The position numbers and the translations under genes were made by a program. A stretch of DNA of 7,796 bases from Corallococcus sp. CAG:1435 (GTDB lineage Bacteria > Bacillota > Clostridia > Christensenellales > CAG-314). The notes under the pieces are model-generated. The model searched no databases, was not told the origin of the DNA, and saw only the letters and a list, made by a program, of their open reading frames with translations. The stretch spans positions 1-7,796 of the forward strand of contig HF998458.1 of NCBI GenBank assembly GCA_000433775.1, read 5' to 3'. Below are positions 1 through 6,626 of this stretch, piece by piece; position 1 is the stretch's first letter; every line of letters starts with the position of its first letter.

Positions 1-24
1 CGGTTGCGTAAATGTTGTCAACCG
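1..24. repeat. Inverted repeat over the mnmG stop codon
   Basis: CGGTTG (1-6) and CAACCG (19-24) form a 6-bp inverted repeat with a 12-nt loop. The right arm overlaps the mnmG stop codon (18-20, read on the minus strand). It could be the start of a terminator or of an mRNA-end hairpin. The window stops before any U-run could be seen, so its role is undecided. Confidence 0.3.
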
Positions 25-1865
25 AGTTTGTTTTGGGCAAGGTACACGATGAGAATTTGCACGTCTGCCGGCGAAACGCCGCTTATTCTTCCGGCCTGTC
101 CCAGGTTTGCGGGACGGATTTTTTGCAGTTTTTGTCTTGCCTCTATGCGAAGTCCGTCAATTTTGTCGTAGTTTATGTCGGCGGGAAGAGGCTTGTTTTC
201 CAATTTTTGTGCCTGCGCAATGGCTTCCTTTTCTTTTTGAATGTAGCCACGGTATTTGCATTCCACATCCACTTCGTACAAAATATCGTCGTCGACACCT
301 TCAAAGTAGCCCAGCGTTTGCAAATCTTTTGCAAAAATGTTGGGGCGACGCAGTATTTCTTCCAAGGTCAGCCCTGCGTTTGTGTTGACTTCCCCCTTTT
401 GTTCAAACAACGGTGCGTACACTTTGGGCGAAAGCAACGTGTTAAGTTGCGACATTGCCTTTTCCAACTGTTGTTTGCGATGAAGAAATTTGCCGTAGCG
501 TTTTTCCGTTACCAAACCAATCTCTTTGCCAATTTCCGTAAGACGGAAGTCTGCGTTGTCCTGTCGCAACACAAGGCGGTGTTCGGCACGGCTGGTCATC
601 ATGCGGTAAGGCTCGAAAGTTTCCTTTGTGGTGATGTCGTCCACAAGCACCCCGATGTAACTGTTGTCTCGGGGAAAAACTACGGGCGTTTTGCCGTGAA
701 CGTATCGTTCGGCGTTTATTCCTGCCACTATGCCCTGCGCCGCCGCTTCTTCGTAACCGCTTGTTCCGTTTATCTGTCCTGCAAAAAACAGTCCCCTGAC
801 GTGTTTTGCCATAAGTGTTGCGTCAAGTTGCGTTGCGTCGATGCAATCGTACTCTATTGCGTAGGCGTCACGCATTATTTCCACATTTTCCAGCCCTTCG
901 ATGCTGTGGTAAATTTGTTCCTGCACCCACGCAGGCATGGAAGAGGACGCCCCCTGAACGTAAAATTCGCAGGTGTCGGAGGATTCCGGCTCCAAAAATA
1001 TCTGATGACGTTGCTTGTCGCTGAAACGCACCACCTTATCTTCTATGCTGGGGCAGTAACGTGGACCTACGCCGTTTATGGAACCGTTGTACAGCGGCGC
1101 CAGATGTTTGTTTTGTAAAATTATGCGTTTTGTTTCCTCCGTGGAATAGGTGAGGTAGCAACTGCGTTTTGTTTCCGGAAGTTTTTCCGTCATGAAGGAA
1201 AAGGGCGTGGATTCGTCGCCCGGTTGCTCCACCGTTTTGGAAAGGTCTATCGTTTGCAGACGCACCCTTGCAGGCGTTCCCGTTTTGAAACGGCGCACGG
1301 TAAAGCCTAAATCGACCAGGCTTTTGGTGAGAAACTGCGCATTGGCAAATCCGTTCGGACCGCAGTTTCGCACACATTCCCCCACTATTATGCGAGAGTC
1401 GAGGTACACGCCGCAACACAGTACTACGGCTTTTGCCTTGTAAGTGAGGTTCACCGCCGTGGTAACTTCAAAACCGTCGTCGGTTTTGACTACGGAAACG
1501 GCTTCACCTTGGCGAAGCTGAAGGTTGGGTGTGCTTTCCACCGTTTGTTTCATATTTACGTGATACAGATTTTTGTCCACCTGCGCCCGTGGCGAGTACA
1601 CGGCGGGGCCTTTTCCCTTGTTTAGCATTCGCATTTGAAGCAGGCTTTTGTCGGCATTTACCGCCATTTCTCCGCCCAAAGCGTCAATTTCCTTGACTAT
1701 TTGTCCCTTTGCCGTGCCTCCGATGCTGGGATTGCACGCCAAAAAAGCCACCGTGTCCAGGTTGGTAGCCAGCATAAGAGTGTTGCACCCCAATCTTGCA
1801 GTGGCAAGCGCCGCTTCACAGCCGGCATGTCCTGCCCCCACTACGATAACGTCAAAATCTCTCAA
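18..1865 (-). CDS. mnmG: tRNA uridine-34 5-carboxymethylaminomethyl modification enzyme, FAD subunit MnmG (GidA)
   Basis: MnmG works with MnmE in the cytoplasm to add a (carboxymethyl)aminomethyl group at C5 of the wobble uridine of several tRNAs, using FAD and methylene-tetrahydrofolate. The 615-aa product is full length for the family. Visible motifs are the FAD Rossmann loop VGAGHAG (residues 9-15), CNPSIGG (44-50), SPRAQVDK (91-98), RFKTGTPAR (192-200), GPRYCPSIEDK with the conserved Cys271 (267-277), the second signature AGQINGTSGYEEAAAQG (362-378), YRMMTSRAEHRL (420-431), and the C-terminal MnmE/tRNA-contact region IRPANLGQAGRISGVSP (583-599). The start is TTG (1863-1865): the family-typical N-terminus begins there and GGAAGGTG (1870-1877) lies just upstream. 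The long distance from mnmE suggests possible separate transcription, but I could not find a convincing promoter. Assignment is near certain. Confidence 0.97.
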   Translation of the reverse strand: MRDFDVIVVGAGHAGCEAALATARLGCNTLMLATNLDTVAFLACNPSIGGTAKGQIVKEIDALGGEMAVNADKSLLQMRMLNKGKGPAVYSPRAQVDKNLYHVNMKQTVESTPNLQLRQGEAVSVVKTDDGFEVTTAVNLTYKAKAVVLCCGVYLDSRIIVGECVRNCGPNGFANAQFLTKSLVDLGFTVRRFKTGTPARVRLQTIDLSKTVEQPGDESTPFSFMTEKLPETKRSCYLTYSTEETKRIILQNKHLAPLYNGSINGVGPRYCPSIEDKVVRFSDKQRHQIFLEPESSDTCEFYVQGASSSMPAWVQEQIYHSIEGLENVEIMRDAYAIEYDCIDATQLDATLMAKHVRGLFFAGQINGTSGYEEAAAQGIVAGINAERYVHGKTPVVFPRDNSYIGVLVDDITTKETFEPYRMMTSRAEHRLVLRQDNADFRLTEIGKEIGLVTEKRYGKFLHRKQQLEKAMSQLNTLLSPKVYAPLFEQKGEVNTNAGLTLEEILRRPNIFAKDLQTLGYFEGVDDDILYEVDVECKYRGYIQKEKEAIAQAQKLENKPLPADINYDKIDGLRIEARQKLQKIRPANLGQAGRISGVSPADVQILIVYLAQNKLG

Positions 1866-1869
1866 AATT

Positions 1870-1894
1870 CACCTTCCGATGCGTTCAAACGCAT
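1870..1894 (-). promoter_or_regulatory. mnmG ribosome binding site with abutting hairpin
   Basis: On the mnmG-sense strand, a hairpin of ATGCGTT and AACGCAT arms (1894-1879, 2-nt gap between arms) is followed after one base by GGAAGGTG (1877-1870), then AATT and the TTG start. The Shine-Dalgarno match decides the TTG start. A stem directly beside the binding site, combined with a weak start codon, could tune translation. That regulatory role is inferred. Confidence 0.6.
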
Positions 1895-1896
1895 GC

Positions 1897-1948
1897 TTTT
1901 GTTTTTTGCTGTTTTTTTTGTATTGTTTTGTATTTGTTTGTTTATTTG
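1897..1948 (-). promoter_or_regulatory. A/C-only tract in the presumed mnmG leader
   Basis: Over 52 bases the plus strand is almost entirely T and G (one C, three A). The mnmG-sense RNA would therefore be almost entirely A and C and essentially unable to fold. It lies between two hairpins that share ATGCG/CGCAT arms (1879-1894 and 1960-1977). It could serve as an unstructured ribosome standby region, if the mnmG transcript starts upstream of it. Composition is observed; function is inferred. Confidence 0.4.
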
Positions 1949-1959
1949 CTTACCTTTGA

Positions 1960-1977
1960 CAATGCGTAAACGCATTG
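1960..1977. repeat. Perfect 7-bp hairpin with ATGCG arms
   Basis: CAATGCG (1960-1966), loop TAAA, CGCATTG (1971-1977). The arms match those of the hairpin at 1879-1894 next to the mnmG ribosome site, so the two elements could be copies of one palindrome, and in RNA the arms could exchange partners. A TTGTCA on the minus strand (1962-1957) overlaps it but has no suitable -10 partner. Confidence 0.55.
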
Positions 1978-2082
1978 CAACGTCTTTCGCAGTACCGTTT
2001 GCAAAAGGCAAAACCGCATTTTGTTACTGTACGGGCGAAAAACTAAATTGTAATTTTTGTCAATTTCCTTTACGGCGGTTTA

Positions 2083-2127
2083 CCGCAAACAGGGTAATGC
2101 GTTTGCCGTAAACAGGAAATGCGTTTG
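2083..2127. repeat. Two-copy tandem repeat, unit 22-23 bp
   Basis: Unit one (2083-2105) and unit two (2106-2127) share CCG(C/T)AAACAGG, then two to three variable bases, then AATGCGTTTG. A third CCG (2128-2130) continues the pattern briefly. A small palindrome GCGGTTTACCGC (2075-2086) overlaps the left end. It is non-coding and lies in the mnmE-mnmG gap. Confidence 0.7.
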
Positions 2128-2152
2128 CCGTTGGTTGTAAACAACGTTGTTG

Positions 2153-2268
2153 AAAGCGACGCATGTTTTGTGTAATGATATACACCGATTTGTAAAAAGG
2201 ACACATGTTGCGAAACTCGTTTTGCGCTGCGGTAATTTTCCGCTTAGCGTTGCGGAGAACTTACGCTT
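2153..2268. repeat. Diverged ~116-bp direct repeat, copy A
   Basis: This segment aligns over its full length with 2388-2503, about 235 bases further on. The best-kept parts are the left end, AAAGC(G/A)ACGCAT followed by GTTTTGTG, and a central TTTTGCGCTGC(G/A)GTAATTT. By eye roughly 70% of positions match. It contains a 5-bp hairpin GTGTA/TACAC (2170-2185). It has no coding signs and appears to be an old duplication. Confidence 0.6.
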
Positions 2269-2323
2269 GAAAAGTAACCTTGAATGCAAGCATTTTAATA
2301 TCGCTGCACCGTTAAATGGGTTG

Positions 2324-2354
2324 CAGACAAAAGTTGTCTGTCAATGTACGTACA
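2324..2354. repeat. Hairpin followed by a perfect palindrome
   Basis: CAGACAA (2324-2330), loop AAG, TTGTCTG (2334-2340) is a perfect 7-bp stem. Four bases later lies the perfect 10-bp palindrome TGTACGTACA (2345-2354). No U-run follows on either strand, so it is not an intrinsic terminator. It could be a protein-binding site or a folded RNA element; nothing visible decides between these. Confidence 0.5.
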
Positions 2355-2387
2355 GTTAGAGGCGCATTACCTGTTACACCGTTGTGC

Positions 2388-2503
2388 AAAGCAACGCATT
2401 GTTTTGTGCAAACAGACGCACTGCTTTGTTGAAAGGCTACATGCTGAAATGTTCCTTTTGCGCTGCAGTAATTTACTAATTTATGTTGCGACACCCTACG
2501 TTT
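2388..2503. repeat. Diverged ~116-bp direct repeat, copy B
   Basis: This is the partner of the segment at 2153-2268, in the same orientation. It contains the same conserved blocks, including TTTTGCGCTGCAGTAATTT near 2456-2474. A much weaker echo, TCCTTTTGC followed by TTTAATTT, appears near 2572-2595 and may be a third, decayed copy. Confidence 0.6.
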
Positions 2504-2670
2504 CATGGCGTAAACGGTAACGCAGTATTTTGATTTACGGCAGATAAACGGTAGCACAAACGCATACAACGTCCTTTTGCCGTATCGTTTAATTTGGTTA
2601 TCGCAAACGCCGTTAGCCAAACAAAATACCGACGGGCATGCCGTAAACACTTACATTGAAGCATTTTTCT

Positions 2671-2713
2671 TTCACACAAAAGGAATTTTCAACGTCCTGC
2701 TTTTTGTGTTGAA
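2671..2713. repeat. Long imperfect hairpin
   Basis: TTCACACAAAAG (2671-2682) pairs with CTTTTTGTGTTGAA (2700-2713) through 12 base pairs with two single-base bulges. AGGA and TCCT inside the loop offer an alternative extension. It lies about 170 bases past the mnmE stop on the mnmE-sense strand. It lacks the U-run of an intrinsic terminator, but it could protect or end the mnmE transcript. Confidence 0.45.
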
Positions 2714-2879
2714 TTTTGCGGTTGAAGTTTCTGTTTTCGTGTAAAAATTTTGTTGTTGAGGCTTTTTGAAACCGCTTCGACGGCAACAAGAAACAACTTT
2801 CAAACATCTCAAAAATACATAAAAACGCATTGATATTGCTCAAAATGTACATTATCACTGCTGTTTTGTGTAATTTGCG

Positions 2880-4172
2880 TTATTTCCCCAAACAGAATTT
2901 GCTGTAAATGTTGTCTATTATGTCTTCCTGCGTGTTGGTGCCTGTTATCTCTCCCAATTTCTCCCACGCAAGGCGTATGCCCGTGGAAAGAACGTCCAGT
3001 GTGGATTGAGTCTGTCGCAACAAATGTATTTGTCTTTTCGCCTCTTTAAGGCAGGAAAGGTGTCTTTCGTTGGTAATAAGCAGGTCGCTGTTTTGAATTT
3101 CTCCAGCGTCAAACATGTCGTACAAACGCTGTTTCAACTCTTCAACGTCGCCGCTTTTTGCCGAAAGGGCAATTTGATTTTTTTGCAATGCGGGAGCCTG
3201 ATACAGGTCGCTTTTGTTGTAAATTTTTATCACCGGCTTTGTGCTTTCAAAGGTGGTTTGGTCGTTTGGCGTTTCCACCAGGTACAGCACGACGTCGGCT
3301 TTTTCCGCCGCCATGTGCGCACGTTTTATTCCTTCCGCTTCCACTTTGTCGCTTGTGTCGTGAATGCCTGCCGTGTCCACGAAGTTGAATTTAATGTCTC
3401 GGTAGTAGACGCTTTCGCAGAGAGTGTCCCTTGTGGTGCCCTCTACATCTGAAACAATGGCTCTGTCTGTTCCGAGCAGTGCGTTGAGCAAACTGGATTT
3501 GCCCACGTTGGGTGCGCCGACTATTGCCACGTCGATGCCGTATCTGGCAACTTTTCCCAGGGCGGAAGTGGCAATTATGCCGTCAAGGCTGTTTTCCAAC
3601 GCTGCAAGTTGCTCTTTCACGCTTTGAGTTGTCGGCAATTCCAAATCTTCTTCGGGGTAATCCAGTGCCGCTTCGCAGGCGGAAAGAATGTCCAGAAGCA
3701 CTTTTTGCAATTCCACCACCTTTTTGCCCAGTTTGTTTTCCAACAGGTTTGCCCCTGCTTTGGCAGCCGAAGCCGTTTCGGCGTCTATCATTTCAATTAT
3801 TCCTTCGGCATTTGTAAGGTTTTGCTTGCCGTTTATGAAGGCACGTTTGCTGAATTCGCCGTTTTGCGCCATTACTGCACCGTTTTCCAGACATGTTTCA
3901 ATCACTGCCTGACTGACGGCTGTACCTCCGTGGCAGTGAAATTCCACCGTGTTTTCCCCCGTGTAAGAGTGGGGAGCGGCAAAATACACGCACATTGCCT
4001 GTTCGTCAAAGTGCCTGGTGTGCAGTTTGCCCACTTTCAGCATGTTCGGCTGTGTGGGAAAGGGATGGAAAAACTTTTTTGCAATGGTTATGGCGTCATC
4101 TCCGCTCATTCGCACAACTGCGATTGCACTGCGGCCACGGGCGGTGGACAATGCGACAATAGTATTGGACAT
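2880..4172 (-). CDS. mnmE: tRNA uridine-34 modification GTPase MnmE (TrmE)
   Basis: MnmE is the GTPase and folate-binding partner of MnmG in wobble-uridine modification. GTP hydrolysis and K+-dependent G-domain dimerisation drive the reaction. The 430-aa protein is slightly shorter than the usual ~450 aa but has every landmark. These are the N-terminal folate-binding domain with HSYTGENTVEFHCHGG (68-83) and GEFSKRAFINGKQNLTNAE (105-123), then the G domain: G1 GAPNVGKS (219-226), G2 GTTRDT (245-250), G3 DTAG (266-269), G4 NKSD (319-322) and SAKSG (337-341). The helical domain ends in FCLGK (426-430) with the essential C-terminal cysteine (Cys427). ATG at 4172 is supported by AGAGG at 4179-4183 and the family-typical SNTIVALST start. 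It is transcribed divergently from parA. No clear terminator follows it. Confidence 0.97.
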   Translation of the reverse strand: MSNTIVALSTARGRSAIAVVRMSGDDAITIAKKFFHPFPTQPNMLKVGKLHTRHFDEQAMCVYFAAPHSYTGENTVEFHCHGGTAVSQAVIETCLENGAVMAQNGEFSKRAFINGKQNLTNAEGIIEMIDAETASAAKAGANLLENKLGKKVVELQKVLLDILSACEAALDYPEEDLELPTTQSVKEQLAALENSLDGIIATSALGKVARYGIDVAIVGAPNVGKSSLLNALLGTDRAIVSDVEGTTRDTLCESVYYRDIKFNFVDTAGIHDTSDKVEAEGIKRAHMAAEKADVVLYLVETPNDQTTFESTKPVIKIYNKSDLYQAPALQKNQIALSAKSGDVEELKQRLYDMFDAGEIQNSDLLITNERHLSCLKEAKRQIHLLRQTQSTLDVLSTGIRLAWEKLGEITGTNTQEDIIDNIYSKFCLGK

Positions 4173-4192
4173 AAATTACCTCTCAAAACAAT

Positions 4193-4221
4193 ATTGTACC
4201 ACTTTGACGGAAAAATCTCAA
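4193..4221 (-). promoter_or_regulatory. mnmE promoter (sigma-A/sigma-70 type)
   Basis: On the minus strand, TTGAGA (4221-4216) and TACAAT (4198-4193) are separated by exactly 17 bases. The -10 box lies about 20 bases upstream of the mnmE start, so the leader is very short and contains the GAGAGG ribosome site (4184-4179). Spacing and both boxes are close to consensus. Confidence 0.65.
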
Positions 4222-4266
4222 CACCTTGCGTTGCAGGGGAGAAAAGTTGTGCAAAAATTTTGTGCG

Positions 4267-4309
4267 GTAAAAGCAGTCGACACATTATTTTTACAAAAAA
4301 GGCTTTTAC
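4267..4309. repeat. Inverted repeat just upstream of the parA -35 box
   Basis: GTAAAAGC (4267-4274) and GCTTTTAC (4302-4309) form a perfect 8-bp inverted repeat, 27 bases apart. The right arm ends two bases before the parA -35 hexamer. ParA-family or other regulators often bind such sites to control the operon, so this is a plausible operator. The pairing is observed and the regulatory role is inferred. Confidence 0.4.
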
Positions 4310-4311
4310 TG

Positions 4312-4340
4312 TTGAAAAAGAAGGGGGTTTGTGATATTAT
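4312..4340 (+). promoter_or_regulatory. parAB promoter with extended -10
   Basis: TTGAAA (4312-4317), a 17-base spacer and TATTAT (4335-4340), with TGA directly before the -10 box forming an extended -10 element. Transcription would start near 4347, giving a leader of about 38 bases before parA. The GTG at 4331-4333 lies inside this promoter, which is strong evidence against starting parA there. Confidence 0.75.
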
Positions 4341-4384
4341 TTATAGGTAAAAATTTATCCTTTCAAATTGTGTTCGGAGTTATT

Positions 4385-5152
4385 ATGGGAAAAATAATTG
4401 CTTTTTCAAACCAAAAAGGTGGCGTCGGAAAGACCACCACGGCAATAAATTTGTCTACCTACGTTGCAATGGCAGGCAAAAAGGTGCTTTTGGTGGATTT
4501 TGACCCCCAAGGCAATGCCACAAGCGGATTCGGCTTTGAAAAAAATCAGCTGGAACACACCTGCTACGACGTGCTTATGGAAGATTGCACCGCACAGGAG
4601 GCGATTTTGCCCACCATGGTGGAAAATCTTTCCATGCTTCCCTGTAATATGGACCTTGCGGCGGCGGAAGCCGACCTTGTAAACATGATGGCTCGTGAAA
4701 GCGCATTAAAGCGTGCGCTTGCACCCGTCAAAGACAACTACGACTACATTTTCATCGACTGTCCGCCCAGCCTCGGGCTGATAACTCTCAATGCGCTGGT
4801 TGCCAGCGACGCCGTTATCATTCCCATTCAAAGCGAATTTTTCGCCTTGGAGGGGCTCAGTCAACTTATGCACACCATAAAACTTGTGAAACAACGGCTG
4901 AATTCCGCCTTGAAGATAAACGGCGTGGTGCTGACAATGTACGATGTGCGCACCACCATGTCCAAACAGGTTACGGCGGAAATTTACAAGTACTTTGGCG
5001 ACACAATTTACACCGTGCCTGTGCCACGCAACGTCAAACTGGTGGAATCGCCCAGTTTCGGCGTTCCCATTCCGTTGCATGCACCACGTTGCAGCGGCGC
5101 AGTTGCCTACGAAGCGCTGGCAAAACAGTTCTTGGAAAGAGAGGAAAAGTAA
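4385..5152 (+). CDS. parA: Chromosome partitioning ATPase ParA (Soj)
   Basis: ParA binds DNA non-specifically as an ATP dimer and, with ParB bound at parS, helps move or organise newly replicated origins. The 255-aa protein has the family's normal length. It has the deviant Walker A KGGVGKTTT (11-19, signature Lys11 and catalytic Lys16), the switch DFDPQGN (38-44), Walker B YIFIDCPPSLG (121-131, Asp125), and the late motif PVPRNVKLVESPSFGVPIP (212-230). There is no long N-terminal DNA-binding extension, so it is the chromosomal rather than the P1-plasmid type. ATG at 4385 is preferred: GGAG (4376-4379) lies five bases upstream and the MGKIIAFSNQKGG start is typical. An in-frame GTG 18 codons earlier sits within the promoter. 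It is the first gene of a two-gene operon with parB, separated by one base. Confidence 0.96.
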   Translation: MGKIIAFSNQKGGVGKTTTAINLSTYVAMAGKKVLLVDFDPQGNATSGFGFEKNQLEHTCYDVLMEDCTAQEAILPTMVENLSMLPCNMDLAAAEADLVNMMARESALKRALAPVKDNYDYIFIDCPPSLGLITLNALVASDAVIIPIQSEFFALEGLSQLMHTIKLVKQRLNSALKINGVVLTMYDVRTTMSKQVTAEIYKYFGDTIYTVPVPRNVKLVESPSFGVPIPLHAPRCSGAVAYEALAKQFLEREEK

Positions 5153-5153
5153 C

Positions 5154-6083
5154 ATGGCGAAGACTGTAAACAAAGGATTAGGAAGAGGCCTTGCCTCTTT
5201 GATGGGCTTCAACGACATCGACGACATTGCCTTAAAAACAGGCAGTGAAAACACCTCTGTGTCGGGAAAAACTGCAGACGGTGTGGTAAATTTGGCACTT
5301 TTGGACATCGATCCCAACAGGGAACAGCCCCGAAAAAACTTTGATGAAGAGGCGTTGAACGAACTTGCGGAAAGCATACGCACCTATGGCGTAATTCAGC
5401 CTATTGTGGTTACCCCCGTAGGCAAGCGTTTTATGATAATCGCCGGCGAAAGACGTTTCAGGGCAAGCCGCATTGCGGGAAAAACGGAAATCCCCGCAAT
5501 AATTCGCAACTACACCCCGCAGGAAATAAAGGAAATAAGCCTTATTGAAAACCTGCAACGTGAAGATTTGTCCCCCATCGAGGCGGCACGGGCAATCCGC
5601 ACTTTGATGACGGAATTCAACATGACGCAGGAAGTTGCCGCCGACCGTATCGGAAAAAGCCGCTCTGCCGTGGCTAATACTCTCCGTCTGCTCACTTTGC
5701 ACGACGACGTAATAAAACTTATTGAAGACGGAAGGCTTTCGGCAGGACATGCCAGGACTTTGGTAGTCGTTCCCAAAGAGTATCAGTACAAGTTGGCTCT
5801 GAAAGGTTGCGACAATCAGATGACGGTACGTGAAATGGAAAAAAGCGTGCGTGCATTTCTCAATCCTAAACCGCAAAAGGAAAAAAGCACAGAGGAATGC
5901 AAAGAATTGCACGAACTTGTTTCCAACATGCAACGTACGTTTGCCACAAAAGTTTCGGCAATAGGAAACGCAAACAAAGGCAGACTTTACATAGATTACT
6001 TCACCGCCGACGATTTGGACAGAATATGCCGTCTTGTGGAAGACTGGATGCAGGACAAGTTTCGTAACGGTGAGGACGAGTAA
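5154..6083 (+). CDS. parB: Chromosome partitioning protein ParB (Spo0J), CTP-dependent DNA clamp
   Basis: ParB loads at parS, binds CTP, closes into a sliding clamp, recruits SMC and stimulates ParA. The 309-aa protein has a short N-terminal ParA-stimulating segment KGLGRGLASLMG (7-18), the CTP-binding motifs around QPRKNF (58-63), GERRFRAS (98-105) and ENLQREDLSPIEAA (132-145), and a helix-turn-helix around MTQEVAADRIGKSRSAV (157-173). A linker near 237-250 follows, then a C-terminal dimerisation domain (about 250-305). The ENLQRE and GERRFRAS wording fits ParB; the paralogue Noc is less likely because parA lies directly upstream. ATG at 5154 begins one base after the parA stop, and GAGAGGAAAAG inside the end of parA provides the ribosome site, so the two are translationally linked. 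The frame stays open upstream of this ATG, but only as a shadow inside parA. Confidence 0.96.
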   Translation: MAKTVNKGLGRGLASLMGFNDIDDIALKTGSENTSVSGKTADGVVNLALLDIDPNREQPRKNFDEEALNELAESIRTYGVIQPIVVTPVGKRFMIIAGERRFRASRIAGKTEIPAIIRNYTPQEIKEISLIENLQREDLSPIEAARAIRTLMTEFNMTQEVAADRIGKSRSAVANTLRLLTLHDDVIKLIEDGRLSAGHARTLVVVPKEYQYKLALKGCDNQMTVREMEKSVRAFLNPKPQKEKSTEECKELHELVSNMQRTFATKVSAIGNANKGRLYIDYFTADDLDRICRLVEDWMQDKFRNGEDE

Positions 6084-6116
6084 TGATTGTGCCCATCGGA
6101 AATATTGCTTATTCGT

Positions 6117-6144
6117 AAAAGACTGCGTTTGCAGTCTTTTTTTT
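6117..6144 (+). terminator. Intrinsic terminator of the parAB operon
   Basis: GACTGC (6121-6126), loop GTTT, GCAGTC (6131-6136), followed by eight T (6137-6144) and preceded by AAAA that extends the stem. It lies 33 bases after the parB stop codon. This is a textbook rho-independent terminator for plus-strand transcription, so the operon ends with parB. Confidence 0.93.
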
Positions 6145-6191
6145 GTGTTTTGCAGCCTAATTTTTGTTGCGTTTGAAGCCGTACAAAATGT

Positions 6192-6264
6192 TTCTTTGAA
6201 TCAATCAAAATAGTTTTTCTAAATTATCATTTGTCGAAGATTCTTTTGAAACCTTCAAAATAGT
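6192..6264. repeat. Short direct repeat pair, one copy inside the 6230-6279 hairpin
   Basis: TTCTTTGAATCAATCAAAATAGT (6192-6214, written with its variable centre) recurs as TTCTTTTGAA, ACC, TTCAAAATAGT (6241-6264). Both copies are small hairpins made of TTTGA and TCAAA arms. This suggests duplication of a palindromic unit just past the parAB terminator. Confidence 0.5.
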
Positions 6265-6279
6265 AAAATTTTCGACAAA
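6230..6279. repeat. 50-nt nested hairpin
   Basis: The outer arms TTTGTCGAAGATT (6230-6242) and AATTTTCGACAAA (6267-6279) pair over 13 positions, with one G-T. Inside, TTTTGAA (6244-6250), loop ACC and TTCAAAA (6254-6260) form a perfect 7-bp stem. Only six bases between the two stems are unpaired. It is the strongest fold in the right gap. No U-run follows, so it is not a simple terminator. It could be a folded RNA, a cruciform or protein site, or a palindromic repeat unit. Confidence 0.65.
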
Positions 6280-6406
6280 CCATGTTGTCATTTTTGATAT
6301 ATTTTGTACGAAAACCTGCAACCGTATGTAAAAATATTGTACACAGCTGTAAAAACGTTCTTTTGTCTTCTTCCGCTAGCGAGCAAATGCAGGACAACAT
6401 CTGACA

Positions 6407-6506
6407 CGGAAAGCCTTCCGAAAACGCTGTTATTTTGAGCCTTGGTTAAAACAGACGGACTAAAACCTCTTGTGAAGAGGACGCAGCACGCAAAAAGCAT
6501 TTTTGC
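6407..6506. repeat. Cluster of three perfect small hairpins
   Basis: Three stems lie in a row: CGGAA/TTCCG (6407-6420), CCTCTT/AAGAGG with loop GTG (6466-6480), and GCAAAAA/TTTTTGC with loop GCA (6490-6506). An 8-bp palindrome CGCTAGCG (6374-6381) precedes them. The spacing would suit a structured RNA, but no convincing promoter was found upstream. The third stem resembles a weak terminator without a clean T-run. Confidence 0.4.
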
Positions 6507-6626
6507 TTAAAATTATTGTATACAACTTCGTTTTCCCCTGTGTCTGCTATCTACTCACAAACGTTTGTTCTCTAAGAGTTATTTTACTGTTAGTTTGTAA
6601 ACATTTGCGTTACCGCTACTAAATAA

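Larger units (their letters stand above)
1866..2879. other. Palindrome-rich non-coding gap between mnmE and mnmG (1,014 bp)
   Basis: No open frame here has a Shine-Dalgarno site or recognisable protein content. The gap instead holds ten copies of ATGCGT/ACGCAT, several perfect palindromes (2140-2151 AACAACGTTGTT, 2345-2354 TGTACGTACA, 2844-2853 AATGTACATT), hairpins, a 22-bp tandem repeat and two diverged ~116-bp repeats, listed separately. I saw no tRNA, no clear terminator after mnmE and no clear promoter for mnmG. mnmE and mnmG are normally adjacent in related bacteria, so the gap is probably an insertion or expansion of repetitive sequence. Confidence 0.7.

Noticed and set aside
12..1118. 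368-codon open frame on the plus strand
   Set aside because: It lies antisense within mnmG, whose protein is unmistakable. The composition is low-quality and no ribosome site precedes it.
1934..1962. mnmG promoter using TTGTCA on the minus strand
   Set aside because: At a 17-base spacing the -10 position reads AAACAA, and the better TACAAA lies 23 bases or more away.
2312..2858. Two overlapping small frames on the minus strand (112 and 81 codons)
   Set aside because: Both begin at GTG without a Shine-Dalgarno site, cover repeats and palindromes, and encode no recognisable domain.
4331..4384. Earlier in-frame GTG start for parA
   Set aside because: It overlaps the -10 region of the parA promoter. 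The ATG at 4385 has a proper GGAG and the family-typical N-terminus.
5826..5838. TACGTGAAATG inside parB as a parS half-site
   Set aside because: Only the right half matches and the left half is unrelated. It is ordinary coding sequence.
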